DNA from: Kutzneria sp035492655
GTDB taxonomy: Bacteria; Actinomycetota; Actinomycetes; Mycobacteriales; Pseudonocardiaceae
Assembly (NCBI GenBank): GCA_035492655.1
Contig: DATJJB010000651.1
Coordinates: 10,352 to 74,351 of the forward strand
Reading direction: 5' to 3'
DNA: 64,000 nucleotides
Shown here: positions 8,861-18,992 of the stretch, piece by piece
Layout: every line of letters starts with the position of its first letter
How positions within the stretch are numbered: the first letter of the stretch is position 1
Position numbers and translations under genes: made by a program
The notes under the pieces: model-generated
The model's input: only the letters and a program-made list of their open reading frames with translations
What the model was told of the DNA's origin: nothing
Databases searched by the model: none

Positions 8861-9308
8861 CCGTTCCTCCGTCCGTCTCCCGGACCTCCCCCGCGCGCCG
8901 CAGCATCACCAGCGTGTTGACGTTGCGACCGTCCACATAGGAGTGGTCGAGGCGGTCCAGTCCGTTCAGGGCGAGGTACAGCCCGAGGCCGCCCTCGCCT
9001 TCGTGCGCCACACCGTTGGCCAGGCGCGGTCCCGGGTCGTGGGAGTGCGGGTCGAACGGGGGCGCCTCGTCGGTGATGCGCACCCAGACGCGCTCCTCGT
9101 CGACCGCGCCCTCGATCTCGACCAGTCCCCCCAGGCCCCGGTAGCCGTGCTGGCCGATGTTGGTGGTGATCTCGTCGACGGCCAGCCGCAGCCAGTACGA
9201 GCGACGGCTGTCCAGGCCCCCGGCGCCGGCCAGCACGCCGACGAAGTCGGCCAGCCGCCGGCCCGCGCCCGCCTCGCCGCCGCGCAGCGTCAGCCGGTGG
9301 CCCGTCAT
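8829..9308 (-). CDS. Anti-sigma factor serine kinase, HATPase (RsbW-like)
   Basis: This 159-residue GHKL ATPase has an N-box 'LAVDEITTNIGQHGY' near residue 45, 'ITDEAPPFDP' (G1) near 80, and 'GGLGLYLALNGLDR' (G2) near 110. In partner-switching systems such kinases sequester a sigma factor and phosphorylate a STAS antagonist. The ATG at 9308 overlaps the TGA of the preceding STAS gene (TGATG), which implies stoichiometric co-translation of kinase and antagonist. The C-terminal 20 residues are Gly/Asp-rich and probably disordered. No sigma factor gene is in the window, so its target lies elsewhere. Confidence 0.92.
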   Translation of the reverse strand: MTGHRLTLRGGEAGAGRRLADFVGVLAGAGGLDSRRSYWLRLAVDEITTNIGQHGYRGLGGLVEIEGAVDEERVWVRITDEAPPFDPHSHDPGPRLANGVAHEGEGGLGLYLALNGLDRLDHSYVDGRNVNTLVMLRRAGEVRETDGGTDGSDDRVGGR

Positions 9309-9628
9309 CACCGCTCCACGGGATCCTGCATGACCAGGCTCCGGTCGAAGCCGGTCAGGCTGATCGTCTCCGCCACCTCGGGGGTGGCCCCGACCAGGAC
9401 GATGTCCACGCCACGGCCCAGCTTCTGGTGCGCGAACACCAGGCAGCGCAGGCCGGCCGACGACATGTAGGTCAGGTCCTCGGCGAGCAGCACCAGCCGC
9501 CGCACCGTACCCGCGGTCGCCTCCACGATCACCTCGTTGAGCGACGGCGCCGACCTCGAGTCCAGCTCGCCGGTCAGCCGGATGGTGACGACACCGTCGT
9601 CACTGTGCACCTTCGTGGTGAAACTCAT
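9308..9628 (-). CDS. STAS-domain anti-sigma factor antagonist (RsbV-like)
   Basis: This 106-residue single STAS domain begins 'MSFTTKVHSDDGVVTIRLTGELD'-like and has the regulatory Ser site in 'EDLTYMSSAGLRCLV' near residue 57. The phosphorylatable Ser precedes the conserved AGL. It is translationally coupled to the kinase downstream. It lies 7 bases behind glgX. Start ATG at 9628 was chosen because the STAS fold begins immediately after it. Confidence 0.92.
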   Translation of the reverse strand: MSFTTKVHSDDGVVTIRLTGELDSRSAPSLNEVIVEATAGTVRRLVLLAEDLTYMSSAGLRCLVFAHQKLGRGVDIVLVGATPEVAETISLTGFDRSLVMQDPVER

Positions 9629-9635
9629 GTCCCGC

Positions 9636-11740
<2,105 letters not shown>

Positions 11741-11744
<4 letters not shown>

Positions 11745-12076
11745 GCCGCCAGAACCTCCACACCCTCGTCGACGGAACCGGCCACGGTGAAGAAGGCCAG
11801 GAACCCGGTCGCGGCCATCACCGCCTTCACCTCGTCGGAGATGCCCGACACCATCACCCTCGTGCCCAGCTGCTGGCACAGCCGGTACACCAGCAGCAGC
11901 ACCCGCAGCCCGGCGCTGGACATGTACGTGGTGCGACTCAGGTCGAGCAGCACCATGCCGTGCACCGGGACGAGCTCGTCGAGGCCCTGCTGGACCTTCG
12001 GCGCGGTCGTGCTGTCCAGCTCCCCGTTCAGCGCGATCACGGTGACCGGGCCGCGCATCTGCTTCTCCAGTTCCAT
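11741..12076 (-). CDS. STAS-domain anti-sigma factor antagonist, second copy
   Basis: This 111-residue STAS domain shares the layout of the copy at 9308-9628: 'GPVTVIALNGELD' at the N-terminus and the Ser site 'RTTYMSSAGLRVLLL' near residue 53. ATG at 12076 is 8 bases downstream of GGAG. It sits 29 bases after the epimerase-family gene and overlaps glgX by ATGA. Two antagonists beside one kinase and one phosphatase suggest either redundant inputs or competition for the same kinase. Confidence 0.92.
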
Positions 12077-12105
12077 GTCCACCACTCCAGCCGCAGCGCT
12101 CTCGC

Positions 12106-13923
12106 TTATCGGTTCTCTAAGGGAGACAAGTGCGCCCGCACCACCACGTCCTGGGTGGAGTCGGGCAGCGACACCGTCATCGCCACCGGGTCGAAGTCGC
12201 CGTAGGGACGGCCGTCCACCTCGACCCATTCCAGCCGCACCCGACCGGGCGGCAGCGCGTCCGGCGCCACCCGCAGCACCCGGTCCTTGAAGCCGTCCGG
12301 CCGCGGCCGGAACCACAGCGTCAGCGGCTGGTTGTGCAGCAGCAGCCGGCCGTACACGGTGGCCAGGAAGGCCAGCTCGGAGGCGTGGTACATGCTCATC
12401 GAGTGGCTGCCCTTGAGCCGCTCGGTGCCCAGCAGGTACGGCATCCCGTTGGCCAGCACGTTGAAGTAGACGCCGCCCTCGTCGTGGTCGAGGAAGTAGT
12501 CGTTGTAGAACGACGACGCCTCCCGCGCGTGGCGCAGGAACTCCTCGTCCCCGGTGTTGCCGGCCAGGATCAGGTAGGCCAGGATCGCCTGCTCCTGCTG
12601 CCACCACGCCTTGCGGTCGTGCCAGCTGAAGCGCGGGATGCCCTCGCCCTCCCGGATGGTCCGCTCCACCACGTCGTACCAGCCGCCACGGCGGGTGTCG
12701 CTGCCGATGGCCGGCATGCTGCGGCCGAGTTCCTCGGCCAGCGTGCGGTAGGACTCCTTGGGGCGGATGGCGTTCATCCGCATCAGGTTCCAGGCGATCT
12801 TCAGGTTGTGCCCGACCACCGCCCGGTTCTGCTGCCAGCCGTACTCCTGGTCGGCCGACCAGTCGGCGTGGAACCGCTCCTGCACGAAGGGGCTGTCCTT
12901 GGCCGGGAAGTGCTCGGTGATCAGGTCGAAGGTCTCCTCGAGCATGTCGGCGTGCCGCTTGTCCCCGGTGGCCAGGAACAGGTTGATCAGGTAGGCCGGG
13001 GCGTGGTCGCCGACCGAGTTCCAGTTCTTGCGGGACCGGTTGGGGCCCAACGACTCGTGGTGCGGGCTGAGCAGGATCGGGTCGATGTGCGAGAAGTAGC
13101 CGCCCCGCTCGGGGTCGTGGAAGAACTTGTGGAACAGGCGAAGCGTGCCGTCGATGTCCTCGGCGATCCGCGGGTCGCCGGTGACGCGGAAGGTCTGCGT
13201 CGGGCCGACCAGCGCGTAGATCTGCTCGTACGCCGGCAGCGCGTCGTAGTCGTCGCCGAACTCCGAGGTGAACAGCTTGGTCTCCACGCCGTCACGCACG
13301 TCGACGCCGTGGTACCAGTAGACGACGTCGTCGTCCCGGTCCACGAAGCGCATGTGCCCGCGCAGGTACTCGGTGCCCTTCTCGGCCACGCCGAGGAAGT
13401 CCTCGTTGCCGGTGAGCATGTAGGCCGACGCCATGCCGTAGACCAGCCGTGAGATGGTGTCGGTCTCCTGCACGTGGTGGTCGCTCTTGTCGCCGCCCAG
13501 CCGCAGGGTCGTGCGGTAGTCGGCGTAGTCGACCGGGTTCTTCTTGCCGAACTGGGCGCGGCGGTAGAACTTGGCCAGCTCCTCGAGCTGCGCCGCCCAC
13601 CAGCCCTGCTCCTCGAAGTTGTACTCGCCGGGGCGGCGGCCGAGGAACGTCAGGTGCTTGGCCTCGAACCGCCCGCCCGGGTAGCCGATGCCCTGCATGT
13701 GCACGTGTCGGCCGGGCACCAGCATCTCCCGCACGTGCGAGGTGGCGTCGATCGACGGCGCGCCCAGGTTGCGCAGGAACTCGGCGTTGGTCAGCGAACT
13801 GGTGTCGGCCCGCAGCGTCTTGCCGTCGCTGGTGCGCAGGTCGAGCAGCGCGCGTTCGTGGTCGTAGCCGGTGACGTAGCCGGCGACCGTGTCGGAGAAG
13901 GTGAAGTCCAGTTCAGCGGACAT
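12106..13923 (-). CDS. AGE-family (N-acylglucosamine 2-epimerase-like) sugar isomerase
   Basis: This 605-residue protein has an N-terminal extension of about 100 residues ahead of an (alpha/alpha)6-barrel AGE domain (about 110-520). Supporting motifs are 'DKSDHHVQETDTISRLVYGMA', 'RNWNSVGDHAPAYLINLFL'-type and 'HNLKIAWNLMRM', and 'WWQQEQAILAYL', in which His and Glu residues line the pocket. AGE members epimerise or isomerise mannose/glucose-type sugars. A beta-rich C-terminal tail (from about 535) is unusual. The start overlaps the DJ-1 stop by 11 bases. Its substrate cannot be told from sequence; a cell-stress sugar is plausible from the operon. Confidence 0.82.
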   Translation of the reverse strand: MSAELDFTFSDTVAGYVTGYDHERALLDLRTSDGKTLRADTSSLTNAEFLRNLGAPSIDATSHVREMLVPGRHVHMQGIGYPGGRFEAKHLTFLGRRPGEYNFEEQGWWAAQLEELAKFYRRAQFGKKNPVDYADYRTTLRLGGDKSDHHVQETDTISRLVYGMASAYMLTGNEDFLGVAEKGTEYLRGHMRFVDRDDDVVYWYHGVDVRDGVETKLFTSEFGDDYDALPAYEQIYALVGPTQTFRVTGDPRIAEDIDGTLRLFHKFFHDPERGGYFSHIDPILLSPHHESLGPNRSRKNWNSVGDHAPAYLINLFLATGDKRHADMLEETFDLITEHFPAKDSPFVQERFHADWSADQEYGWQQNRAVVGHNLKIAWNLMRMNAIRPKESYRTLAEELGRSMPAIGSDTRRGGWYDVVERTIREGEGIPRFSWHDRKAWWQQEQAILAYLILAGNTGDEEFLRHAREASSFYNDYFLDHDEGGVYFNVLANGMPYLLGTERLKGSHSMSMYHASELAFLATVYGRLLLHNQPLTLWFRPRPDGFKDRVLRVAPDALPPGRVRLEWVEVDGRPYGDFDPVAMTVSLPDSTQDVVVRAHLSPLENR

Positions 13924-14578
13924 GACGCACTCCTTGCAGTGCCGGCCTCGGCCCGCGGTCCCACGAGCGGCGGTGGTCGGTGCGCGCGACGACGAGGTCG
14001 ATCAGCGTGCGGGCGAACAGGTGGCAGTGGCCGGCGCTGCGGCCGGTGATCAGGTCGTTGTCCACGACGACGTCCTGGTCGGTGTAGCGGGCGCCCATGT
14101 TGCGGACGTCCCCGATGAGGTTGTTGTGGCAGGTGAGCCTGCGGTCCTTGACCACCTCGGGAATGGGCGACACCAACCACATGCCGTGGCAGATGATGCC
14201 CTTGAGGATGCTCGGCACGGCGAACGCGCGCCGCAGCAGCTGCACCGCCGGCGCCAGTTCCCGCACGTCCTCGGTGTAGCGCAACCGGTCGGACACCATG
14301 CCGCCCGGCACGATCAGCGCGTCGTAGCCGTGCAGCTGCTCGTCGGTCACGGCCTCGAGGTCGCCGCTGACCGACATCGGCGCCTGGTACTCGTGGCCGA
14401 AGAAGGTCATCGAGTCCTGTCCCCACAGCCGGGTGAGCAGGTCGACGTGCGCGCCCTCCTCCGCGAATCGCCTTTCGTAGTAGGCGATTTCCGGCTCGAC
14501 GTAGTCGCTTTCCAGCAGGATCGCGATGTTGCGTCCGACCAGCCGCCCGGTGTCGGCGACGGGTACCGAGATCGTCAC
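13913..14578 (-). CDS. DJ-1/PfpI-family protein (first copy)
   Basis: This 221-residue member of the class I glutamine-amidotransferase-like superfamily has the nucleophile elbow 'KGIICHGMWLVS' (Cys near residue 129) and an upstream 'YDALIVPGGM'. These match DJ-1/PfpI proteins, which act as glyoxalases, deglycases or chaperone/protease-like enzymes. GTG at 14578 follows GGAGG by 7 bases. The C-terminal 20 residues (Arg-rich) go beyond the usual family fold and overlap the next gene. It belongs to the nine-gene operon. Detoxification of reactive carbonyls is inference. Confidence 0.86.
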   Translation of the reverse strand: MTISVPVADTGRLVGRNIAILLESDYVEPEIAYYERRFAEEGAHVDLLTRLWGQDSMTFFGHEYQAPMSVSGDLEAVTDEQLHGYDALIVPGGMVSDRLRYTEDVRELAPAVQLLRRAFAVPSILKGIICHGMWLVSPIPEVVKDRRLTCHNNLIGDVRNMGARYTDQDVVVDNDLITGRSAGHCHLFARTLIDLVVARTDHRRSWDRGPRPALQGVRHVR

Positions 14579-14592
14579 TTGTCCGCCTCCTC

Positions 14593-16197
14593 TCAGGCCG
14601 TCACGAGGTCGATCAGGAACGGGCCGTCGTGGTTGAGCATCCGCTCGACCGCGGCCGGCACCTGCTCCGGCTTGTCCACCCGGATCGCCGGCACGCCAAG
14701 GCTTTCCGCCAGCCCGACGAAGCCGATCTCCGGCTGGGCCAGGTCGAAGCCGCTGGGGTGCACGTGCTGGGCGATGTCCCGCTCCGCGAAGTACTGGTCG
14801 ATGTTGTCGTCCAGCAGCTGGTACCGGTGGTTGTTGCAGATCACGAACTTGGCCGCCACGTTGTGCCGGACGGCGGTCCACAGCGCCTGGATGGTGTACA
14901 TGCTGCCGCCGTCGCCGGTGAAGCCGACCACCGGCGCGTCCGGCCGGGCCAGCTTCGCCCCGATGGCGCCGGGAATCCCGATGCCGAGCGAGCCGCCACG
15001 GGTGGCGAAGTACGTGCCGGGCACCCGGCGCGGCAGGTGCGCGGTCAGGTGCGGCGACGCCGTCAGCGCCTCGTCGACGACGATCAGGTCGTCGCCGGTC
15101 TGGTTGTGCAGCTCGGCCGCGAACACCGCCATCATCGGGCTGTCGGCCGTCACTTCGGGCAGCGGCAACAGGTCGAACTCGCCGCGGGCCCGGCCGGCCT
15201 GCGTCAGACCGGCGGCGATGGCCGCCAGCGTCGGCTTCGGGTCGGCGGCCAGCGCGAGGTCCACCGGGTGGTTCTTGGCGATCTCGTAGTCGTCCAGGTC
15301 GATGTGCACGACCTTGGCGTCCTGCGGGAACGGGTTGTCCAGCAGCGGGAAGACCTCAGGGAACACGTAGGTGCCGACGATCAGCACCGCGTCCACATCG
15401 GACAGCGGGCGGGCGCTGGACTCGCCGAACATGTGCCCGGTGTTGCCCTTGTACAGCGGGTGCCGCGGATCCATGTTCCACTCGGAGTTGTCCACGCCGT
15501 AGACCGGCGCGTCCAACAGCTCGGCCACCGCGGTCAGCTCGTCCTGGCCGCCGGACACCGAAACCCCGTCCCCCATCAGGATGATCGGGTTGCGCGCGGC
15601 GGCCAGCAGCTCGACCGCCTCGGCGATGTCCTGGGCCGCCGGCGTGACCGTCCGGTTGGGAACGACGGTCGGCAGCGCCGCCTCGGCCGTGAGCTCGTCG
15701 AGCACGTCCATCGGCAGCGCCACGAACACCGGCCCGCGGGGCGGCGTCATGGCGATCTTCACGGCCCGGCGCAGCACCCGCAGCACCGACGCCGGGTCGA
15801 GCACCCGGGTCGCGTACTTGGTCACCGGCTTGGCCATCGCGACCAAATCGGCGGCCATCTGGGCGTCCATCGCGTCGTAGCGGACGCCGGACTCGCCGGC
15901 GATCACCACGAGCGGCGAGTGTCCCCGCTTGGCCTGGTACAGCATGCCGATCCCGTTGCCCAGTCCCACGCCCGAGTGCAGCTGCACCAGGGCGGGGCGG
16001 GCGCCGGCGCGGGCGAAGCCGTCGGCGATGCCGATCGCGACGGTCTCCTGCAACGCCAACACGTAGTCGAAGTCCGGCACCGACTCCAGCACGTCGAGGA
16101 AGCCCTGCTCGACCGTGCCGGGATTGCCGAACATCGTGCTGATGCCGTCGGCGAGCAGCTGCTCGAAGACGGCGACCTTGCCGGGCCGCTTGCTCAT
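14593..16197 (-). CDS. ThDP-dependent enzyme, benzoylformate-decarboxylase/acetolactate-synthase superfamily
   Basis: This 534-residue protein has all three ThDP-enzyme domains. The cofactor-activating Glu lies in 'ALQETVAIGIADGFARA' near residue 50, and the ThDP-Mg motif runs from 'GFTGDGGSMYTIQALWTA' to 'NNHRYQLL' near 425-460. 'FGNPGTVEQGFL' and 'QLHSGVGLGNGIGML' closely follow benzoylformate decarboxylase, including the active-site His of 'LHS'. It therefore probably decarboxylates or carboligates a 2-oxo acid. It lies 7 bases after one DJ-1 gene and 14 bases before another. The real substrate is unknown. Confidence 0.88.
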   Translation of the reverse strand: MSKRPGKVAVFEQLLADGISTMFGNPGTVEQGFLDVLESVPDFDYVLALQETVAIGIADGFARAGARPALVQLHSGVGLGNGIGMLYQAKRGHSPLVVIAGESGVRYDAMDAQMAADLVAMAKPVTKYATRVLDPASVLRVLRRAVKIAMTPPRGPVFVALPMDVLDELTAEAALPTVVPNRTVTPAAQDIAEAVELLAAARNPIILMGDGVSVSGGQDELTAVAELLDAPVYGVDNSEWNMDPRHPLYKGNTGHMFGESSARPLSDVDAVLIVGTYVFPEVFPLLDNPFPQDAKVVHIDLDDYEIAKNHPVDLALAADPKPTLAAIAAGLTQAGRARGEFDLLPLPEVTADSPMMAVFAAELHNQTGDDLIVVDEALTASPHLTAHLPRRVPGTYFATRGGSLGIGIPGAIGAKLARPDAPVVGFTGDGGSMYTIQALWTAVRHNVAAKFVICNNHRYQLLDDNIDQYFAERDIAQHVHPSGFDLAQPEIGFVGLAESLGVPAIRVDKPEQVPAAVERMLNHDGPFLIDLVTA

Positions 16198-16204
16198 CGC
16201 CGGG

Positions 16205-17029
16205 TCACCAGCCGTACCGGGTCAGCCCCGACTCCAGCACCTCGACCAGCTTCTCGCCGGCCAGGAAGGAGTCCGGAGTGGACCGTGCCGTGATGAACGG
16301 GTAGTCCACGATCACCGAGGTCTCGTGGCCGACGTTGGCGTGGTAGCGCCCGGTCGGCCCGGTGGCGTCGCGCAGGATGTACTCCAGCGGGTACGGCGGC
16401 GGGCCCATGTTGAACTCCACGCCGACGAAGCCGGTGCCGTCCTTGTAGTCGTACTCCTTGCAGTGCCCGGTGACGTGCTTGCCGTCGATGATGCTGGCCC
16501 GGTCCTCCCAGTTGCGGGCGAAGGCCAGGCAGGCGACGCCGTAGCACTCGGCCACGATCGGCTTGCCGGCCCGCACGAAGGCCAGGATCAGCTCGTGCAC
16601 CCGGCCGTTGTTGGCCAGGTCCACGATCGGGCCGGAGCCGCCGACGATCACCATCGCGTCGAACGAGCGCAGGTCCTCGGCCACGTCGTCCAGCTCGCGG
16701 TAGTAGGCCTCGATCTTGCGCAGGAAGCCGTTCTCGCTGTTGTACGGGCGGTCCGGCACCCACTCGGACAGGCTGACCGGCTCGTCGAGCCGGCCGGAAC
16801 CGTCCAGCTCGACGACCGACGCCGCCACTTCGGGCGTGGTCACCGAACGGCCAAGCGGCGGGTCGATGTAACCGGGGTCGATGCTCGGCGGTAACGGCAC
16901 CGGGCGCTTGCCGTTCGGTGTGGCGAACACGATCTGGTAGCCCTGCTCGTCGCAGGCCGCCAGCGGCCCCACCAGTTCCTCGCCCCAGTATCCGTATTCG
17001 GACAGGATGAAGAGGATCTTCTTTGACAT
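16205..17029 (-). CDS. DJ-1/PfpI-family protein (second copy), first gene of the operon
   Basis: This 274-residue protein opens with 'KKILFILSEYGYWGEELVGP' and has the nucleophile motif 'VAECYGVACLA' (Cys near residue 143) after 'DAMVIVGGSGP'. It is longer than the first copy, with an extra C-terminal segment, and resembles Hsp31/ThiJ-like proteins rather than the shorter PfpI. ATG at 17029 sits 7 bases after GGGGAG. It heads nine same-strand genes with gaps of 0-29 bases and overlaps, so the promoter probably lies in the 200-base divergent gap to the receiver-flavoprotein gene. Confidence 0.86.
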   Translation of the reverse strand: MSKKILFILSEYGYWGEELVGPLAACDEQGYQIVFATPNGKRPVPLPPSIDPGYIDPPLGRSVTTPEVAASVVELDGSGRLDEPVSLSEWVPDRPYNSENGFLRKIEAYYRELDDVAEDLRSFDAMVIVGGSGPIVDLANNGRVHELILAFVRAGKPIVAECYGVACLAFARNWEDRASIIDGKHVTGHCKEYDYKDGTGFVGVEFNMGPPPYPLEYILRDATGPTGRYHANVGHETSVIVDYPFITARSTPDSFLAGEKLVEVLESGLTRYGW

Positions 17030-17229
17030 GGGTGCTCCCCACTCGATCGTCCTTCTCGAATCGAAGTCAACCTCTCGAGTGATTGCCGGACAACACATCC
17101 GCCGCTACTACGGCGACTTGACGCAGCAACAAGGACAAGGCTCCGCCCACTGCGTCAGGTCAGCGCGCATGAGCATGCCTCGGCGGGGACCATTGGGTTC
17201 GCCAACCCCGCGCGGCATTGGAGACAGCC

Positions 17230-18864
17230 ATGCCTGAACGACATCGCCCCGTGGTGCTCGCGGTCGACGACGATCCGCATGTGCTGCGGGCCATCCGGCG
17301 CGACCTGAGCCGGCAGTACCAGGACCGCTACCGGGTCATGGCCGTCGACTCGCCGGCCGAAGCCCTGCGGGTGCTGGAAGCCGTGCGGCAGCGGGGTGAG
17401 GAACCCGCGCTGCTGCTGGCCGACCAGCGCATGCCGGAGATGAACGGCACCGACTACCTGGCCCGCACGCTGGAGCTGTTCCCGCGGGCCCGCCGGGTGC
17501 TGCTGACCGCGTACGCCGACACCAAGGCGGCCATCGACGCGATCAACCAGGTGCGGTTGGACCACTACCTGGTCAAGCCGTGGGAACCGCCGCAGGAGCG
17601 GCTGTACCCGGTGCTGGACGAGCTGCTCGAGGACTGGCAGCGCTCGTATCTGCCGCCGTACGACGGGATCCGCGTGGTCGGGCACCGGTCGGCGCCGGCG
17701 ACGCACCGCGTGCGGGACCTGCTGACCCGGCTGCACCAGCCGTTCCGTTTCGTTGACGTGGAACGGGATCCGGCCATCGCGGTGGACGGCCCACTGCCGG
17801 CGGTGCTGCTGCCGGACGGCAAGGTGCTGTCCCGCCCGTCCGACGGCGATCTGGTGGATGCCTTGGAGCTCAGTGGTCGCGAGTTCCGCCAGCACTACGA
17901 CCTCGCCATCGTCGGCGGCGGGCCGGCTGGCCTTGCCGCGTCGGTGTACGGCGCCTCCGAGGGCCTGTCCACGCTGCTGGTCGAGTCGTACGTGCCGGGC
18001 GGGCAAGCGGGCACCTCCAGTCGGATCGAGAACTACCTCGGCTTCCCGTCGGGCGTCAGCGGCGCTGAGCTGATCCGTCGCGCCGTCACGCAGGCGCAGC
18101 GCTTCGGCACCGAACTCCTCGCCCCGGTCAGCGTTTGCGGCCTGCACACGTCCGGCCGGGCCCGGGTGCTGACGCTGTCCGACGGCCGGGAGATCAGCGC
18201 CAGCACGGTGTTGCTCTCCCCCGGTCTGCGCTACAACAAGCTCGCCGCCGAAGGCGCGGACCGGTTCGAGGGCGCCGGCGTGTACTACGGCGCCACCACG
18301 TCCGAGACCGCATCCTGCGTGGGGCAACATGTTTTCGTGGTCGGCGGGGCGAACTCGGCCGGGCAGGCGGCGGTGCACTTCGCCCGGCACGCGCACAAGG
18401 TCAGCCTGGTGATCCGCGGCGACCGCCTGGACAAGGGCATGTCCCAGTACCTGGTGGACGAGATCACCGCGGCCGCCAACATCGACGTGCGGCTGAACAC
18501 CGAGATCGTCGCGGCCGACGGCGGCGAGCAGCTGGAACGCGTGACGCTGCTGGACAACTCGACCGGCGTCAAGTCCACGCACGACACCGAGTACGTCTTC
18601 ACCTTCATCGGGGCGCGGCCCAACACCGACTGGCTGTCGACGTGCATCGCCCTGGACGGCAACGGTTTCATCCTCACCGGCCCGGACGTGCCGATCGGGC
18701 CGAGCTGGGACCTGCCGCGGCTGCCGCTGCTGCTGGAGACGAGCGTGCCCGGCGTGTTCGCGGCCGGCGACGCCCGCGCGAACTCGATGAAGCGGATCGC
18801 GTCGAGCGCGGGCGAGGGCGCGATGGCCGTTGCCCTGGTGCACCGCTACCGGGCCGAAAGCTGA
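17230..18864 (+). CDS. Response-regulator receiver fused to thioredoxin-reductase-like flavoprotein
   Basis: In this 545-residue fusion, residues about 8-130 form a receiver with 'AVDDDPHVL', phospho-acceptor Asp in 'LLLADQRMPEMNG', 'LTAYAD' and 'VKPW', all key residues present. A short linker domain (about 150-215) follows, then an FAD/NAD(P)H reductase with 'YDLAIVGGGPAGLAASVYGA', 'VFVVGGANSAGQAAV' and 'GVFAAGDARANSMKR'. Thioredoxin reductases carry a CxxC here; this protein instead has 'YYGATTSETASCV', so only one Cys remains and disulfide exchange as in TrxR is unlikely. ATG at 17230 follows GGAG. Divergent from the stress operon, it may report redox state to it. Confidence 0.9.
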   Translation: MPERHRPVVLAVDDDPHVLRAIRRDLSRQYQDRYRVMAVDSPAEALRVLEAVRQRGEEPALLLADQRMPEMNGTDYLARTLELFPRARRVLLTAYADTKAAIDAINQVRLDHYLVKPWEPPQERLYPVLDELLEDWQRSYLPPYDGIRVVGHRSAPATHRVRDLLTRLHQPFRFVDVERDPAIAVDGPLPAVLLPDGKVLSRPSDGDLVDALELSGREFRQHYDLAIVGGGPAGLAASVYGASEGLSTLLVESYVPGGQAGTSSRIENYLGFPSGVSGAELIRRAVTQAQRFGTELLAPVSVCGLHTSGRARVLTLSDGREISASTVLLSPGLRYNKLAAEGADRFEGAGVYYGATTSETASCVGQHVFVVGGANSAGQAAVHFARHAHKVSLVIRGDRLDKGMSQYLVDEITAAANIDVRLNTEIVAADGGEQLERVTLLDNSTGVKSTHDTEYVFTFIGARPNTDWLSTCIALDGNGFILTGPDVPIGPSWDLPRLPLLLETSVPGVFAAGDARANSMKRIASSAGEGAMAVALVHRYRAES

Positions 18865-18869
18865 GCGCA

Positions 18870-18910
18870 CCCGCCGGCGGCCACCCCCAGACGCTGGGAC
18901 CGCCGGCGGG
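18870..18910. terminator. Nested terminator hairpin between convergent genes
   Basis: An 11-bp inverted repeat (18870-18880 with 18900-18910) encloses a second small hairpin (CCCAG/CTGGG). It lies between the receiver-flavoprotein gene and the BBE oxidoreductase gene, which converge here. Confidence 0.6.
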
Positions 18911-18992
18911 CGTCTCGCCGCCGGGCGGACGCCGGCAGCGCTTTCCCTTGCCGGACGGCGCGCGGCGCACTGAGCGACGCGCGCCTTTGCCA

